From Psilocybe azurescens (taxonomy: Eukaryota; Basidiomycota; Agaricomycetes; Agaricales; Agrocybaceae), in contig JAJIRX010000906.1 of assembly GCA_023853785.1 (NCBI GenBank), positions 186,001-250,000 on the forward strand: 64,000 nucleotides of DNA, read 5' to 3'. Below the pieces are notes generated by a model. That model saw nothing but the letters and a program-made list of their open reading frames with translations, had not been told where the DNA came from and ran no database searches. A program made the position numbers and the translations under genes. Every line of letters begins with the position of its first letter. Within the stretch, counting starts at the first letter, position 1. This document shows positions 1 to 12,200 of the stretch, piece by piece.

Positions 1-798
1 GTCGTTACCGCTCTCGTTACAATTGGGGAAGGTTACCACAATTTCCATCACCAGTTCCCTATGGACTACCGAAATGCCATCAAATGGTATCAGTACGACC
101 CTACGAAGTGGTTCATCTGGACGATGCAAAAGTAGGACTCGCTAGCCATCTCAAGGTATGTATATTGGTTTCTCTGTTTACTTCTTTTGCTCATTTCTGA
201 GATAGGTCTTCCCTGAGAATGAAGTCCGCAAGGGTCAACTGACGATGGAGCTCAAAAAACTCAAAGCTACACAGGAGCGTCTCGCGTGGCCCACGGACAG
301 CAGTGATTTGCCTGTTATCAGCTGGGAGAGTTGTACGTTTTGACCCTCCCCATTGCGTTGCTTGATCCCGACTAAATAATTGGTTGCAGATCAGGAACAA
401 GCCACCAAGAGACCTCTCATTCTCATTTCAGGGTTCATCCACGATGTGTCTAATTTCATTGATGAACATCCTGGAGGTCCGCATTTGTTGGTGAAGTTCA
501 TTGGCAAAGACGCGACAACGGCGTTCTTTGGCGGTGTATATGACCATTCAAACGCTGCGCACAACGTACGTAGATTCATCATCTTCATCTCGCCCTCGCA
601 ACTTTATTGACTCTTTTTTTATACTTACTTTAGTTGCTTGCTATGAAGCGTGTGGGTGTGCTCCACGGAGGCATGCGACAGGGATTGGACGACAAATCGA
701 TACCTCCCAGTCAAAGGCTAAAGATCGCACGATACAACGAGCTGTCACCGTATAATAGCAGTACAGCTTACTCGGACGGTGAGGGTATGCTCGGTTGA
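1..798 (+). CDS. OLE1: Delta-9 fatty-acid desaturase with cytochrome b5 domain, 3' part only
   Basis: Introduces the cis-9 double bond into palmitoyl/stearoyl-CoA in the ER membrane, with the fused cytochrome b5 domain supplying electrons. The window opens inside the gene. The first exon carries the third histidine box ([12 protein letters not shown]). After two introns (about 156-215 and 336-390) comes a cytochrome b5 domain with its haem-ligand motif DEHPGG, followed by a tail of about 60 residues ending at the TGA at 796-798. A third intron lies near 567-634. One break is visible: the frame closes at TAG 133-135, while the conserved continuation GLASHLK is read one base over. A single extra A in the run at 128-131 would restore it, matching the homopolymer pattern seen elsewhere in the window. 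Family assignment is firm; the 5' half is outside the window. Confidence 0.92.
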
Positions 799-3700
799 TC
801 CCTCGCTGGTGTTGGTATTGGTGTCTTGCTCTCGTTTTTGGAATTTTTAGCATATACATATTAACTATTAAAAGGGGTTGAAGAGGGCAAGGAGGCGCTT
901 GCATAAATGGTCTTCAGTCTCTTTGCAGCATTAAACGAATCGACGAACGAACCATAACACGTACTATATGACAAAATTTTTATATGTATGTGTTCTTAGA
1001 ATAGAAGATGATCGCGCTTCATTTTTTTCTTTGGATGATTCAGTTCTTCCCTTTTGACTTTTGGTTCAAATTGTGGCTACACAGGTCTCTGGGAGCTGGG
1101 AGCGCTCGAGGGAGGAAAGAGGAGGACTTGATTGTTGGAACTGCCGATCAAGTGCATTCTTCTTGGATGTTGTTGGCTGGTGGCTGTGTATGTCAAAAGT
1201 TTATCCATTCTCTTTGGACGACGTCAAGGGTTTGGAAAGGTCGACGGTGGTCGGTATTTACCTCACCTACGTGCGACTATGACGTCCTCGTATATGCCAA
1301 GTACTTACTGTCCCCGTTCTTCGTTTTGATCACATGTTCGGTTTGACATCTTCCTCCCGCGCCACAAAATTTTGTATATACACTTATATAGTTCTATTAT
1401 CAATGAATGTACATTTTAATTGAGGAAAACCGAATGAGAAAAGGCTTCCCATCGATTTGCCATCATCACCCAATCAGCAATCACAAAACGAAGAATGGGC
1501 AGGGGATTAGTATATATGTACTTCTGAATCTTTAAGTACGTGGAGAAGAATTTCCGTCACGTGTTTCTACACGCGTCTACGGTCCGACTTGGGGCCGACA
1601 GTGTTCACTACCCTTGCACTGCCTTGTTTTCTACAATACGAAGACAGTGGGCATATATTTATTGATACAACGATCTAATCGTCGCGGGATGGGATTATGG
1701 AGTGCTCGGGTCGTAGCAAGGTTAACCGTGTAGGCTATGGAGCTTTTCGAGAGACTACCTGCTCCTTACGATGCCTGAGAGACTTATTCCACCACAGAAA
1801 TGTGTTATCTCAATGAGCACCGCAAAAGCGGTTATCAGTAGCTTAAGCACGGTGATTTCAAGTGTGTGTTTTTGGAATATTTAGTACTAATATATAGATT
1901 GTGTGACGAGCCAGGATGTTTCAAGAACAATGACAAGCGCTTTAGAAAGGCGAGCGCCCTGGATTATGTCTTATATCGCTTCCTTTGTGATGTCGAAGGG
2001 GCAAAAGAACGAGGCGTGGAGGGGACGTGCGGGGCGTACAAGGGAGTGCAAGGTGGGAGGTGCAGGCGTGCCTAAAGTAGTGGTAAAATATAACGACGAT
2101 GAACACTCATGAGTATGTCTGAGGTATGACACTCAATAGGGCGTCTAGCAGAAAGAACATCAGTTAGCAGAAAACGCGATGGAAGAAGATCCAAACGAAA
2201 TAACCCACCCGACAAGATACGAGCGCCCGGAAACAACGTTTCTTTGTTGGGCTGACTGGGGAGGGGATCGCTGTAGTCCAACCCTACAGGCGTACCTCGG
2301 CAGTGCACGCGGGGCTCACGGGAACGGAGCCGTACATAGGGTACTGTTATATCGATGGTAATAGTTAGTTAGGTCTGCATGGAGCCTTGCCCCAATAGAC
2401 ATAAATCAACAAGAAAAAAAAAATGTCTGAGGTATGTAAATGTGTGAAAAATCATTGTAAGCTAATTACAACCAGTAGACGTGTAGCCAACGTCTTTTTC
2501 GATGACTTCGCTAATACCATGTGACATTGTCCGAGTATTGCGGTATTGGTACGGCAGACGGTTCATACTCACGAAGGTCATGTCCCCCTGGCCACTGTGG
2601 CATCAGATGGTATGCAGACCATCAGAGAGTTCGGAAGCAAGGGGGAAAGATCGCACTGTATGCAGACCGTTGGAGAGGTTGGGAATGTTTGGTGGTGAAG
2701 CTTCTTTGTGAGAAAGAGAAGGGTCTCTCCTAATCAGTCATCACCCTCAACACAGTCTTCCGACGTAGACAAGCGGGGACCTCTCGAGAAGGTTACCGAT
2801 TTGTGACCGCAGGAAAAAGTCTTCAGCCCTGGAAGCCTCCGTTTTCGGGCAAAGAAATCCATGGGGAAAGAGAGTTCGCCAGCACGGTTTTAAATACCGT
2901 GAAACGTGCAGAAGAAAGCGTTGAAAACCACCGTAACTCGTGTGCGTTCAATATCCTCGTTCAAATGACTTCGTGGCAGTCTCTGGTGAATATAACTGTG
3001 CGACTCCGAGGTCAAGTCCGAGGTATAAGAGGTATTAGAGATGAAAATTGTCCGGAACGATGTTTTTGGCTTAGAGACTGCGTGAAGGTGCCCCATAGGT
3101 TCGATGAGCTGGAGCAAAGACACAATGGCATAGCATTATTCCCAGTTCCGTTAATGAAGGGTTGGAGGGTGTTCTCTGTGGGTTTAAGTGGAGTATGAAC
3201 AGGGACTGAGATATTGGGAGTGCCCAGAGCTGGAATGAACCCGAAGGAGGGTATTCCACGGTGTTACTGTAGACTGTACAAATGTACGTACCGCGTGGAG
3301 TATGATGATCAGCCTTCCGTCATGTCATCGATAAGGTAATGTGGAGAACAGCCTAAGGAAGGCCATGTAGCACCAGGGAGCAGTACTAGAGTTGGTTTTC
3401 CTTCCCAGCGAGCTTATCCTTCCAGGAAAGCTCCCAGAGTCGCATTTATCTTGTTCAATTGGGTCTCTAAACTTAATTGGCACCTCGTGAGCATCATGTT
3501 GAAATGGGCCGTATATTTTAAAAATAACAGTTGGTTCTGCAAATCTTAAACCTTAAAGGATTTCATACCAATGGAAACCAACTTCAGGCTATACTCTTTA
3601 TTGAGAGACGGGATCAGCGCCAGCCTTAGTATTGATCCGTTAGAGCAATTATTCCAATACATAGCCATCCGAGAGGCTTGCGTACGTCATTGAGAGGCTA

Positions 3701-4787
3701 TTCAATGCATTCTTGCAGATCTTAGGGAGAATTTAGACGCTCCAAACAACATGTGAGATGTTTCTTCGGTTCGCCTTTCAGTGACCTATTTATAGACCTG
3801 CTTCTCCCCGGATGGCAAGGGAAGTGGAAACACAGGAAACATAATCATTCGTAATTCTATAGCTGCGTCACTTCGAACCAATCAAAATGAAGAGTCGGGA
3901 GCTTCTTAACTAGGTTCTTCAGACTATCCTATCTAATTCATATATTCTAATTCACTCCCATAATTCACAGACTGGCTGCCTAGAATCATTGCAGAGCTGG
4001 AGTGTCATTGACATTTCCTCACTCGCCGCTGATTATTTGATGGTGTATACTGTGTCTCAGGTATTGAAAGTCATTTCTTGACAGAATAGATTGATTTACA
4101 CGAGGAATATATGCCGCATAAGTCATTCATCGACGTAAGCGCCTACTAGTTGAGAATGGCAGACGTCTTCTTCTAAAGTGTAGTTCTACTATTAGCGAGA
4201 AGAATAAGAAAAAATTTCGTTGATTAGTATTTGGGACAATATTGTATATTTTATGCTAAGTGACAAATGCGGGAAGAAGTCGGGCGGTCAAGATTGCTTC
4301 TGATTGTAAACGGACATGCAAATGACCTTCAACTTGAACCGAGTCGGCCTGACGCCACTGCTTGGTTCTCCGTCTGGCCTTTTCAACGTCATCAGAAATT
4401 CTATATCAGAGGATATTAGGTTTCGTTAAAATACATGTAACTCTTTGGTAGCTCTAAGAGTTTAGACACTGTGAGTAGTAAAGGAGCATCCGAGTTTGCT
4501 CTGCACCTGAATATTTGAATGAAGCTGCTTTCCGCTTTGTTAACGACGGCGTCTTTACCCATTATGTAAGTTGACTGCCTGAGAGTCTTTGCCAAAACTT
4601 TCATTGGTTGGCTAGGCTAAAGGCTAGGTCGCCTCATGGGTAACTGGGCGGACCAAGTCGTGCCTTTACTACAAATAAGATGGCGATGCCATCGATTCTC
4701 AATGATCGTCTTGAATAGATAGGTGGTGGGGTATTATATAGTAAGTCGCTCCACAATAACCCTACTTCGTTGTCCTAAAGCTTCTTC
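799..4787. other. Long stretch without supportable genes
   Basis: About 4 kb lies between the desaturase stop and the first HSF gene. Open frames here are short, overlap on both strands and resemble nothing recognised. The first few hundred bases are AT-rich and probably 3' UTR of the desaturase. A 14-bp word (atgtctgaggtatg) occurs near 2116 and again near 2422, and a degenerate ~50-bp direct repeat beginning tatgcagacc lies near 2610 and 2660. A TATA-like tattatatag lies about 50 nt before the HSF start codon. Confidence 0.5.
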
Positions 4788-6417
4788 ATGTCCTTCAACG
4801 CGAAAAGCGGTGATCCAGCCTTTACTCTCCCTGGCACGATCCAGCTGCAAAATGATGGGGAGAATGAAGAGCAAGAGTTTATAATGTCTTCAACCGTTAC
4901 CGACTTTGCCAGGAAGCTCTACAAGTAATTATTACTGTTATTTGTTATTTTGCGGCGGTTCCGATCCAGACGCTTGCGTTTAAACTTTTAGTTTACTCGA
5001 AGATCCCTCCCACAGTGCTATCGTATGCTGGGGGCCCGAGAGAGACTGTTTCACGGTCAAGGTGTGTCATAATAGCTTTTCTACTCTGTGAAGCGTATGC
5101 CTCAATGGAATGGAGTATAGGACACGACCCTATTTGCAAAAAATATCCTTCCCCGGGTGTTTAATCATTCCAATTTCGCTTCATTTGTTAGGCAGCTAAA
5201 TAAATACGACTTCCACAAAATCAGAAAGGAGTCTTCACAGGATTTGGATCAGGTACGCAGCATGGCTACTACACAGAAGCCGCGTCGGATATGATAACCT
5301 ACTATTTTTATTCGTAAGACTTGGACGTTCAAACACCCGAACTTCCACGGAGACAGACCAGAAGCTCTCCAACATATCAGACGAAAAGCGGCGCAAGGTG
5401 CAGCTGGAGAACGTTCTCCACAGGACACATCCAAAGCCGAATTTTCCTCTTTGTATTCTCACCCCTCCCAGCTGTCTCGCCAACCTTTCAGCTCCAACTT
5501 AGATGAAATGCGAGGCATCGAATCGACCTCGATGGGGCTCCAGGTTGAACTCGATCGTTTGAGAGATGATAACGAAGATCTCAGGACAAGAACCCGCACT
5601 CTTGAACGGAACTACGACGCAATGGGTACAAGGTTCAAAAACGTAGAAGCTGCGGTTGCCCTTCGGCAGGAGCAGATGGACAACCTCATGCAACAGTTTT
5701 CTCGGTTTCCTGACGGTGAGAACTTACTTTCCTGGCCCATTTAATCGTGAAAGTCTTCAGATGATGAAGACAGATGGGTTGGAACGTCGACGGACGACGT
5801 CCAATCATTATGCCTTCGGTACCATTCAAAACACTACTACCCCCTTTCATCACTATGTTTTGGATTAACAGGCGGCTGATGTTCCTCCCGCTTCATATTA
5901 CAGGTCAACCACATATCTCTGGTGGATTTGACCCCCAAATTTGTCAACACACCAGCGGCAAATGGTAGAATCTACCAGACACTTGCCTCCTTTATTCACT
6001 CGCGCTCCTTTAAATTTAGAAACAGTGGGAGGAGATCCTCTTTCCCAACAAGGTAAAGAGGCGCCAACAGGACAGGTCGTCCCAAGTACCGTAATACCTT
6101 CCTCTTTAAACCAGAGCGCAGATCCTCCTGTGTTCATACCAATTTCAGCCACTCCCCAAAGTTCGCACACGGGATCAGATCTAGGTCAGAAACATCGGCT
6201 GGATCTGCCAATACAAGGAATAGATCAAGATCGAGAGCACAGTCGACGGGAGAATTTATTCGATGAGCTTGAGCTCGTCGATAGAATTTATCCCATCTCG
6301 GAGATATCGGAAGAGTCCCCAATACGCATGTCGAAGCGTCCAAGAACGACCGACACCCCTGATGGTTGGCCGCCGGGTGCGTCATTGTCGAATCCTCAAG
6401 GTCCCAGCCAAGGATGA
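4788..6417 (+). CDS. HSF-type transcription factor, copy 1
   Basis: Nuclear transcription factor of the heat shock factor family, expected to bind nGAAn repeats as a trimer. The winged-helix DNA-binding domain spans four exons: [26 protein letters not shown], then [20 protein letters not shown] (the recognition-helix region), then [17 protein letters not shown], where the WxFxHPxF block is an HSF hallmark. A coiled-coil-like stretch follows (about 5550-5700; [22 protein letters not shown]), as expected for the HR-A/B trimerisation region, then a Ser/Pro-rich tail. Introns at 4925-4991, 5062-5120 and about 5253-5314 are clear and canonical. Exon joining between 5720 and 5955 is uncertain because several frames close there; the long last frame ends at TGA 6415-6417. 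A second HSF gene follows in the same orientation 0.5 kb downstream. Confidence 0.85.
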
Positions 6418-6575
6418 GAGTCAAAATTCTAATTAGATAGTCTGGTACTTGGTTTAGTGCGCGTGCAAACTTCTCGGTTCTTCAGTTTCATGTAAAAAGT
6501 ATTACCTCGGATCGGAAACAAGAACATACGCGGTAATCAGATTTAATTGACATACATATCCAATAAATATCACTT

Positions 6576-6588
6576 TTCTGGAATGTTC
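6576..6588. promoter_or_regulatory. Heat shock element TTCtgGAAtgTTC
   Basis: Three perfect alternating inverted units, TTC-2nt-GAA-2nt-TTC, form the canonical binding site of an HSF trimer. It lies about 355 nt before the ATG of HSF copy 2 and about 160 nt after the stop of copy 1. The motif is seen directly; auto- or cross-regulation of the HSF pair is inference. Confidence 0.6.
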
Positions 6589-6724
6589 AAGTGATGACTG
6601 TTCAATTTTTATTGAGTTTAAAAGCTAAAACGTACCCAAGATACACTTTATTATGCATAGATAATGGGCTAGGATAGGTTAGGGCAAAACAGGCGGTAGT
6701 AGGTGATGGAATGACGAACATAAA

Positions 6725-6746
6725 CCACTCATGACGTCATGAGTGG
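6725..6746. promoter_or_regulatory. Perfect 22-bp palindrome with CRE core (ATGACGTCAT)
   Basis: The half CCACTCATGAC is followed directly by its exact reverse complement. The centre is TGACGTCA, the cAMP-response element bound by ATF/CREB-type bZIP factors (Atf1-like in fungi). It sits about 200 nt upstream of HSF copy 2. A chance perfect 22-mer palindrome is expected about 0.015 times in 64 kb. Confidence 0.55.
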
Positions 6747-6943
6747 CCCAGGTCTTGTGTAGCGTACTGCCGTGAGTGACATGCCGACCTCCGCGTCCAA
6801 GGGGAATCCTCTCACGGGAGTAAATGAATTCTATATCATTATATTGTCACTAAGAAATATCGATTACCGTCTGCAGGGCCCCATCGTTCTCCTTCGTAAA
6901 ACACAATTTTCGAAACTCACGGCAGTGTTGAAAACATAGCAAT

Positions 6944-8861
6944 ATGAATCTCAATTCCCCAGTCGCAAGCGGAATGCAACTACTGCCCAAGGCTCAAATA
7001 TCCCTCGCTACCCCTGACTTTGTGAGAAGACTATACAAGAAAGTCGAGACCTTGTTTGATTAATCATATGATTGCTTATACGAAATACATCATTCAGTTT
7101 GCTTCAAGATCCTGCGCTCCAAGATATGATATCATGGGGTGCACTTAGGGATTGCTTCGTTGTGAAAGCACGTCCCACTTTTGTGCTTCCTTTATATTCA
7201 TTAATAATGCATATTACAGGATCCAAGCGAATTCTTGAAAACCGTTCTTCCTCCAACCTTCAATCACTCCAACTTTGCATCATTTGTACGCCAGTTGAAT
7301 AAATATGGGTTCCATAAAGTCAAAAAGACGGAGTACAACAAAAATGGAGATCTAGTGCTTGATTATTTATTCTTACATCTGATGTCAAACTGACCTTTGA
7401 TCAAAGACTTGGACATTTCGACACCACCATTTCCACGCAGATAAACCAGAGGCTCTCCATAACGTCAAGCGCAAGGCATCCGCGCAAGCACCACCTGCAG
7501 GGGCGTCCACTTGTTCACACCGCGCTTCCTCAATCACCGATTCGCCCTCTTCACTTCCGAGTTATGATTCTTCGTCACCGAGTTCATATCAGTTGTCTCC
7601 CGCTCATTTGAACCCATACCCGACATCGTTGAACTCCTATCAAAGCTCGCGGGGGCCTTCTCGCAAAGAGATAAAAGCTGAAATTAGGCGCCTGCAAAAT
7701 GAAGGCGATGGCCTCAGAACAAGACTCCGGCACTTGGAGAGAAACTACGAGACGATGTTCAAGGGCTTGAATGGCATGGAGAGCACCGTTGCCCGACAAG
7801 ATAGGCATCTAGAAAGCATGATGCAGCAGTTCTTAGAAAACGAGAATCGTAAGCATCTCATCTTCAGCTGTCACAGTTAAAGGAACTTGGAAAGAGGGCC
7901 TTCCTTTGATTGCAGGCACCGCTTCCTGTGCGTTCTAAAACCTTATTGATCATTTTCTCCTACTTAGCTGAATCGCCCAGCACTCGTTCTTTGATCCCCG
8001 TGTCAATCCCGAGTCAGGGGCAAGAACCAAGATCTTCGTCGATTCGAACGTATCCTCCAGCTCAGTCAACTTACAGACAAATTCAGCATCTCCCGCAACA
8101 TCAAAGGAGGCAGTCACTGCCCCAACCGTCAGTCTCGCCTGGCGATAGTATGACACCCCTGAAGCGGAAGCTAGATGATTTCTCAAGCCTCGAGCAAGGG
8201 TAAGAACGGCGATCATCGAGAAAGGGATCTCGCTAACTTGATGGCCGTAAGGTCCTCGAAACTTAGTACCCCTCAGGCTCCACATCTAAAACCTGGTTAT
8301 TTTACCACAGCTATCAGCCCTCCCTCAAATAGCTTCTCATCTCTTGCACGCCTGGTTATACCTCTGCAACGAATGTAGGACAAGCCAGGTTCGGCGCCAA
8401 TGCCGAACCAGGGATGGGAGATAAGTCCAAATCAGACGTCAACATCAGTGGCCATGAATTTTGGAATTCCGACCCCTTTTGACAGACGTACTCCTGCAAC
8501 AAGTCTGCAACATGGAATAGACGGCCAGGATCCAGTGCACAGAGCCGTTGACGAGCAATATGTCATACATCAATTACCACTGGAAGTACAACCACCTTCA
8601 CTCCCTCTTGGTGTGGCACATGGGCCCCAAGTCATGGCAGAGAGTCTCGTCCAAGGAGCCCAACAAGTACGTCGATCCAACTATGTCCCCACCGTTATTC
8701 AGGCGGGGGAAGCGTCTGGCCTGATATATGGCAGAGAGATGACGTGGAACTTTTCACCTCATCTTGGAGGAGGACAAATGTTGGAGGACCGATATTCGGG
8801 CGAACCCGTTCCTACTGAAACCTATGCCTCTATGGAGCTAAGTCGCGCATCGCGACATTGA
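6944..8861 (+). CDS. HSF-type transcription factor, copy 2 (possibly decaying)
   Basis: Paralogue of the upstream gene with the same exon plan. The DNA-binding domain reads [44 protein letters not shown] and [17 protein letters not shown], followed by a coiled-coil-like stretch (about 7660-7840; [15 protein letters not shown]) and a Pro/Ser/Gln-rich tail. Three oddities stand out. The intron matching copy 1's first intron (7039-7097) has GA instead of GT at its donor. The second (7168-7219) has a GC donor. The C-terminal frame is interrupted by TAG at 8376-8378 and then stays open for about 160 codons to 8861. Either the gene is losing function, a further intron is missed, or sequence errors are present. 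The start at 6944 matches the beginning of the conserved domain arrangement. Confidence 0.72.
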
Positions 8862-9268
8862 GAATTTCCCTTCTTCCACTTCCCAAAAATTGTTGAAATC
8901 TCAGACTTGTCCAGTCTTTACTCTGTTTACTTTGCCACCGATGCTGTCTTATTACTTGCAATTGTAGACTTCGGTGAAACACTATTGAACGTAATTCTAT
9001 GCTAATTTCTTTATAAACTCTATGACTGTGGTTTCCGTCGCACGTCCGCCAGAATGTTTCCAAAAATCCCTGACAACAGAGGCCAAATGGCCTTAAATGA
9101 CAATATTTTTCGAGGGATAACATGTTCGCCCACGAATCGCTGCAGGGGAATACTTACAGTGTCCTTATTGTAGAATCACTGCCCAACGCCTAGTATACGC
9201 GTAGAAAAAGGAATTAAAAATACATTTATTAGCTCAACTCGTCAAGTAAAGATTTTGGGTTCTACGTT
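8862..9268. other. Short convergent intergenic region
   Basis: Lies between the stop of HSF copy 2 and the stop of the minus-strand Listerin gene, so it should hold two 3' UTRs. It is AT-rich and nothing else is seen. Confidence 0.6.
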
Positions 9269-12200
9269 CTAAATGATATCGGAGCGACAGAGCGGGCAGC
9301 TCGATGAATGGCTACTATTGAACCACTAGAAGAAAAATCAGTCCGCTGTTAACATAGCAGTAGAGAACACAATGCAGCTGACCTTATATAAACATCCCGC
9401 ATGGAAGCGATTTTTGCATGTTTTACATGGCTTCTTGGGTAGACTTCCATCCATAACGCTGATGATACTGTCCGGGGAAATTTAGAATTTTTTCTGAACA
9501 GCAAAAAATGACGCCTACGAATAGCAAATGGCACATTCAACCTGACCCTCGAAATGCAATGTCACGTTCTTTTTGAATATACCCAGTCCATCGATTATAC
9601 GGCCGTTCTGAGAAGAGACCAGTCAGAATTGCTACTTCATCAGACCGATACAAAGCAAGACGAAATGGCAAGCTGAGAAGGAAACAAACTCACGTGCGAC
9701 CAGATCGTCTGTTGCACACCGAGCACCCAAGCCCGCCATCGGTTTTCGTCCACCCCAACCCGTTTCACGTCCCGCACTTCAATTTTATGGAGCGGCCAAT
9801 CTCCTGGAATTCGTAGCTTTATCTCTAATTGATGTTCATCTACCAGGTATGCAGCGGCGACCTCGTTGACGGCCGTTGCCACCTTTACAGACATGTTATC
9901 ATCAGCAAGGCCATCTGAGACGGCGTGCGAGCGAACGTGTTCAAGCTCTGCTCTGATGAGGACGGGCGAAAAGTGAGTCGAAGTATAGGCCGTGACAGTG
10001 TTAGTTAGCTGCCGGTCTTTGCAGTCGAGTATCCACGAATGTATGAGGGATGGAATGCCGAGGAGGGCACGGTAATACACGTGGGCTGCAAGGATAGGAA
10101 TCGTATGAGGATTGCCAGGCTCGTATACTGGAGATGATGAACAAATTTAGATAGAGGGCATATGTCACAGAAAAGGTACTGACGGTCAACGAAAAACTGA
10201 TCCACTGCCCAGATATCTAATTTAAACGCTTTGGTGAGCCCTCCTCGGTTAAGACGTAGAAGGCCTAGGAAGCAGGGGATAAAATGATCACTAATAATGT
10301 TGAGATTTCTCAGTTGTTCGATGTAGTTCGATTTGACCTTGAAGGACTGAGTTTGGGACGGCGTTAATTCAATTTTCCTTGAAATGCACAATACCACTCA
10401 CCGCATCCTGGAAAAGATCAAACACCAGCAACCATCCAAGTAGATAACCAAAAATGTTTTGAGTGTGTTCTCCTCCGTCGTCTTCGTCCACATTCTCGTC
10501 ATCCCCGAAGTGCATTTGCCTTGTGATGATATCTAGGAGCTCTGGAGGCAAAGTCGCCTGCACAGTCGCTTCGGTGTCCACGCCAGCCTCGATAACAAAG
10601 TGTTCTGTGCGTTTCCGAGCCGCTGCTTTAAGGAGTTGGTATGCCATTTTTTGAACCACAGCCGAAGGGTCGTCAATGAGGTGGCACATCTAACACAATC
10701 GTGCTCATGCAATCAGGGTGATTTGCGGTGCGCATATAACTCTCAATACACACCTTTGATAATGTATCTTGATCTATCAGTGATGAAGGTAGGTCTTGGA
10801 CGATTGACAGCACGAGCTCTCGGCAGGCTGAGCGAGGAGTCGACGAAAGTGCCACAGGATCTACAGCTTAACAGATAAGTTGCAGCTCTCGAAGGCATTC
10901 AATAAGTAAGGTCCACGTACCATGGTTGATCACTTTCAGATCCCGAATAATAGTTAAAACTCCCAACCTCCTTTCCGACCATTCCGCCATCAAACTCTTG
11001 TTCCGTTTCGCAAGGTCCTCGAGCACGATTACTAATCGCAACGCTCTCGCGAGACCCACCAACCTAGATCCTTCGGCGCTTTCATCCTCTTCCTCTTCAT
11101 CATCGCCATTGTCACCAGACGCCGCCTCCAAAACCGCTTCGACAACGTCAAATATGAACGGCCAATGTGAGCCTGGAACATTCTGCAATATCGGGGCCAA
11201 ATGCGTGAAAATGGGCAACATAGCACTCTGGACTTCTTCGTCCAATTCTTCGCCATCGTCATTGTCGGCGAGGACCCATCCTTGACAGGCTTTGACGACA
11301 TTGACCGCCCTTGGAGGTGGGAGGAACGCGACTTCCCCCTCGGGATCTGGAGCACAAGCAGCGAGCATGCGCAAGCTGAGTAACCCCTCAGTATTTGTTT
11401 TATCAGGTTTTATACCAAGCAGATTGGAGGCCAATTCATTTCGGTAGCGATCGAGCTTTGGAGGTTCAGCCCCTGTGGCAGTGGCGACGGAAATGATGGT
11501 CAAAGAGGTTTGGGGCGCTGAGAACAGAAATATTTTAATGAAAGGTGCGGGTATCGATGATAAGGAAACCCACCTGTCCTTTCCAACTTCCTTCCAAGTT
11601 GAATCCACAGATCTGCTTCCGCCACGTCTACACCATCAGCCAACAGAGGGTCCAAGACCATCTTCAATACTCGCGCATCTCGTGTCGTATCACGCTGTTT
11701 TGCGTACGAGATGGCATTGAAAAGCAGCGTCTGAAGTTGATCCAGTCCTTCCCTCGGATCCTTCCTCGCCGATTCATTCAACAATCGATCGAGAACAACT
11801 CGCCTCCTAGCAGCTTCATCTCTACCCTCCGCAGAATTGAAGAGATACACAGAGAGCTGTTTCGCTTTCCGGGTAATACGAAGCAACGCCGCGGGTGCCA
11901 CCGTCTCATCGAAGACAGGGCTCTTCGACCAAGCGGAAGGCACGTCCAAGAGGTCCTGCGCATATATTGACAATGAGAGGAAATGTCGCAAAACCCACAG
12001 GTTACGCTTCGCCAGCTGTCTTTCTTCTGCGAGTATTTGCAACAAGCCGCTGACTATACGAGCATATGTGTTGAATCCACGATGATCGCTGGTTATCGAG
12101 CTAACGGAACCTCGGGATCTCGATGTTGAAGCAGGAGGGATAAGAGGGTTAAGAATTGCGATGCTCGGGTCAATGGCGTCAGATCGAAGTGCGTCCAACA

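Larger units (their letters stand above)
6418..6943. other. Intergenic region between the two HSF genes
   Basis: This 526-nt spacer holds the 3' flank of HSF copy 1 and the promoter of copy 2. It contains one perfect three-unit heat shock element and one perfect 22-bp palindrome with a CRE core, both listed separately. No gene is seen. Confidence 0.7.

Noticed and set aside
1008..1346. Open frame of 112 codons downstream of the desaturase
   Set aside because: Overlapping frames in all phases, no recognisable motif, Trp/Phe-rich composition of random AT-rich DNA.
2803..3198. Open frame of 131 codons
   Set aside because: No family resemblance, no splice-supported extension, and an opposite-strand frame overlaps it.
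8354..8377. A 24-nt intron removing the TAG in HSF copy 2
   Set aside because: Too short for a spliceosomal intron; the stop was reported as an oddity instead.
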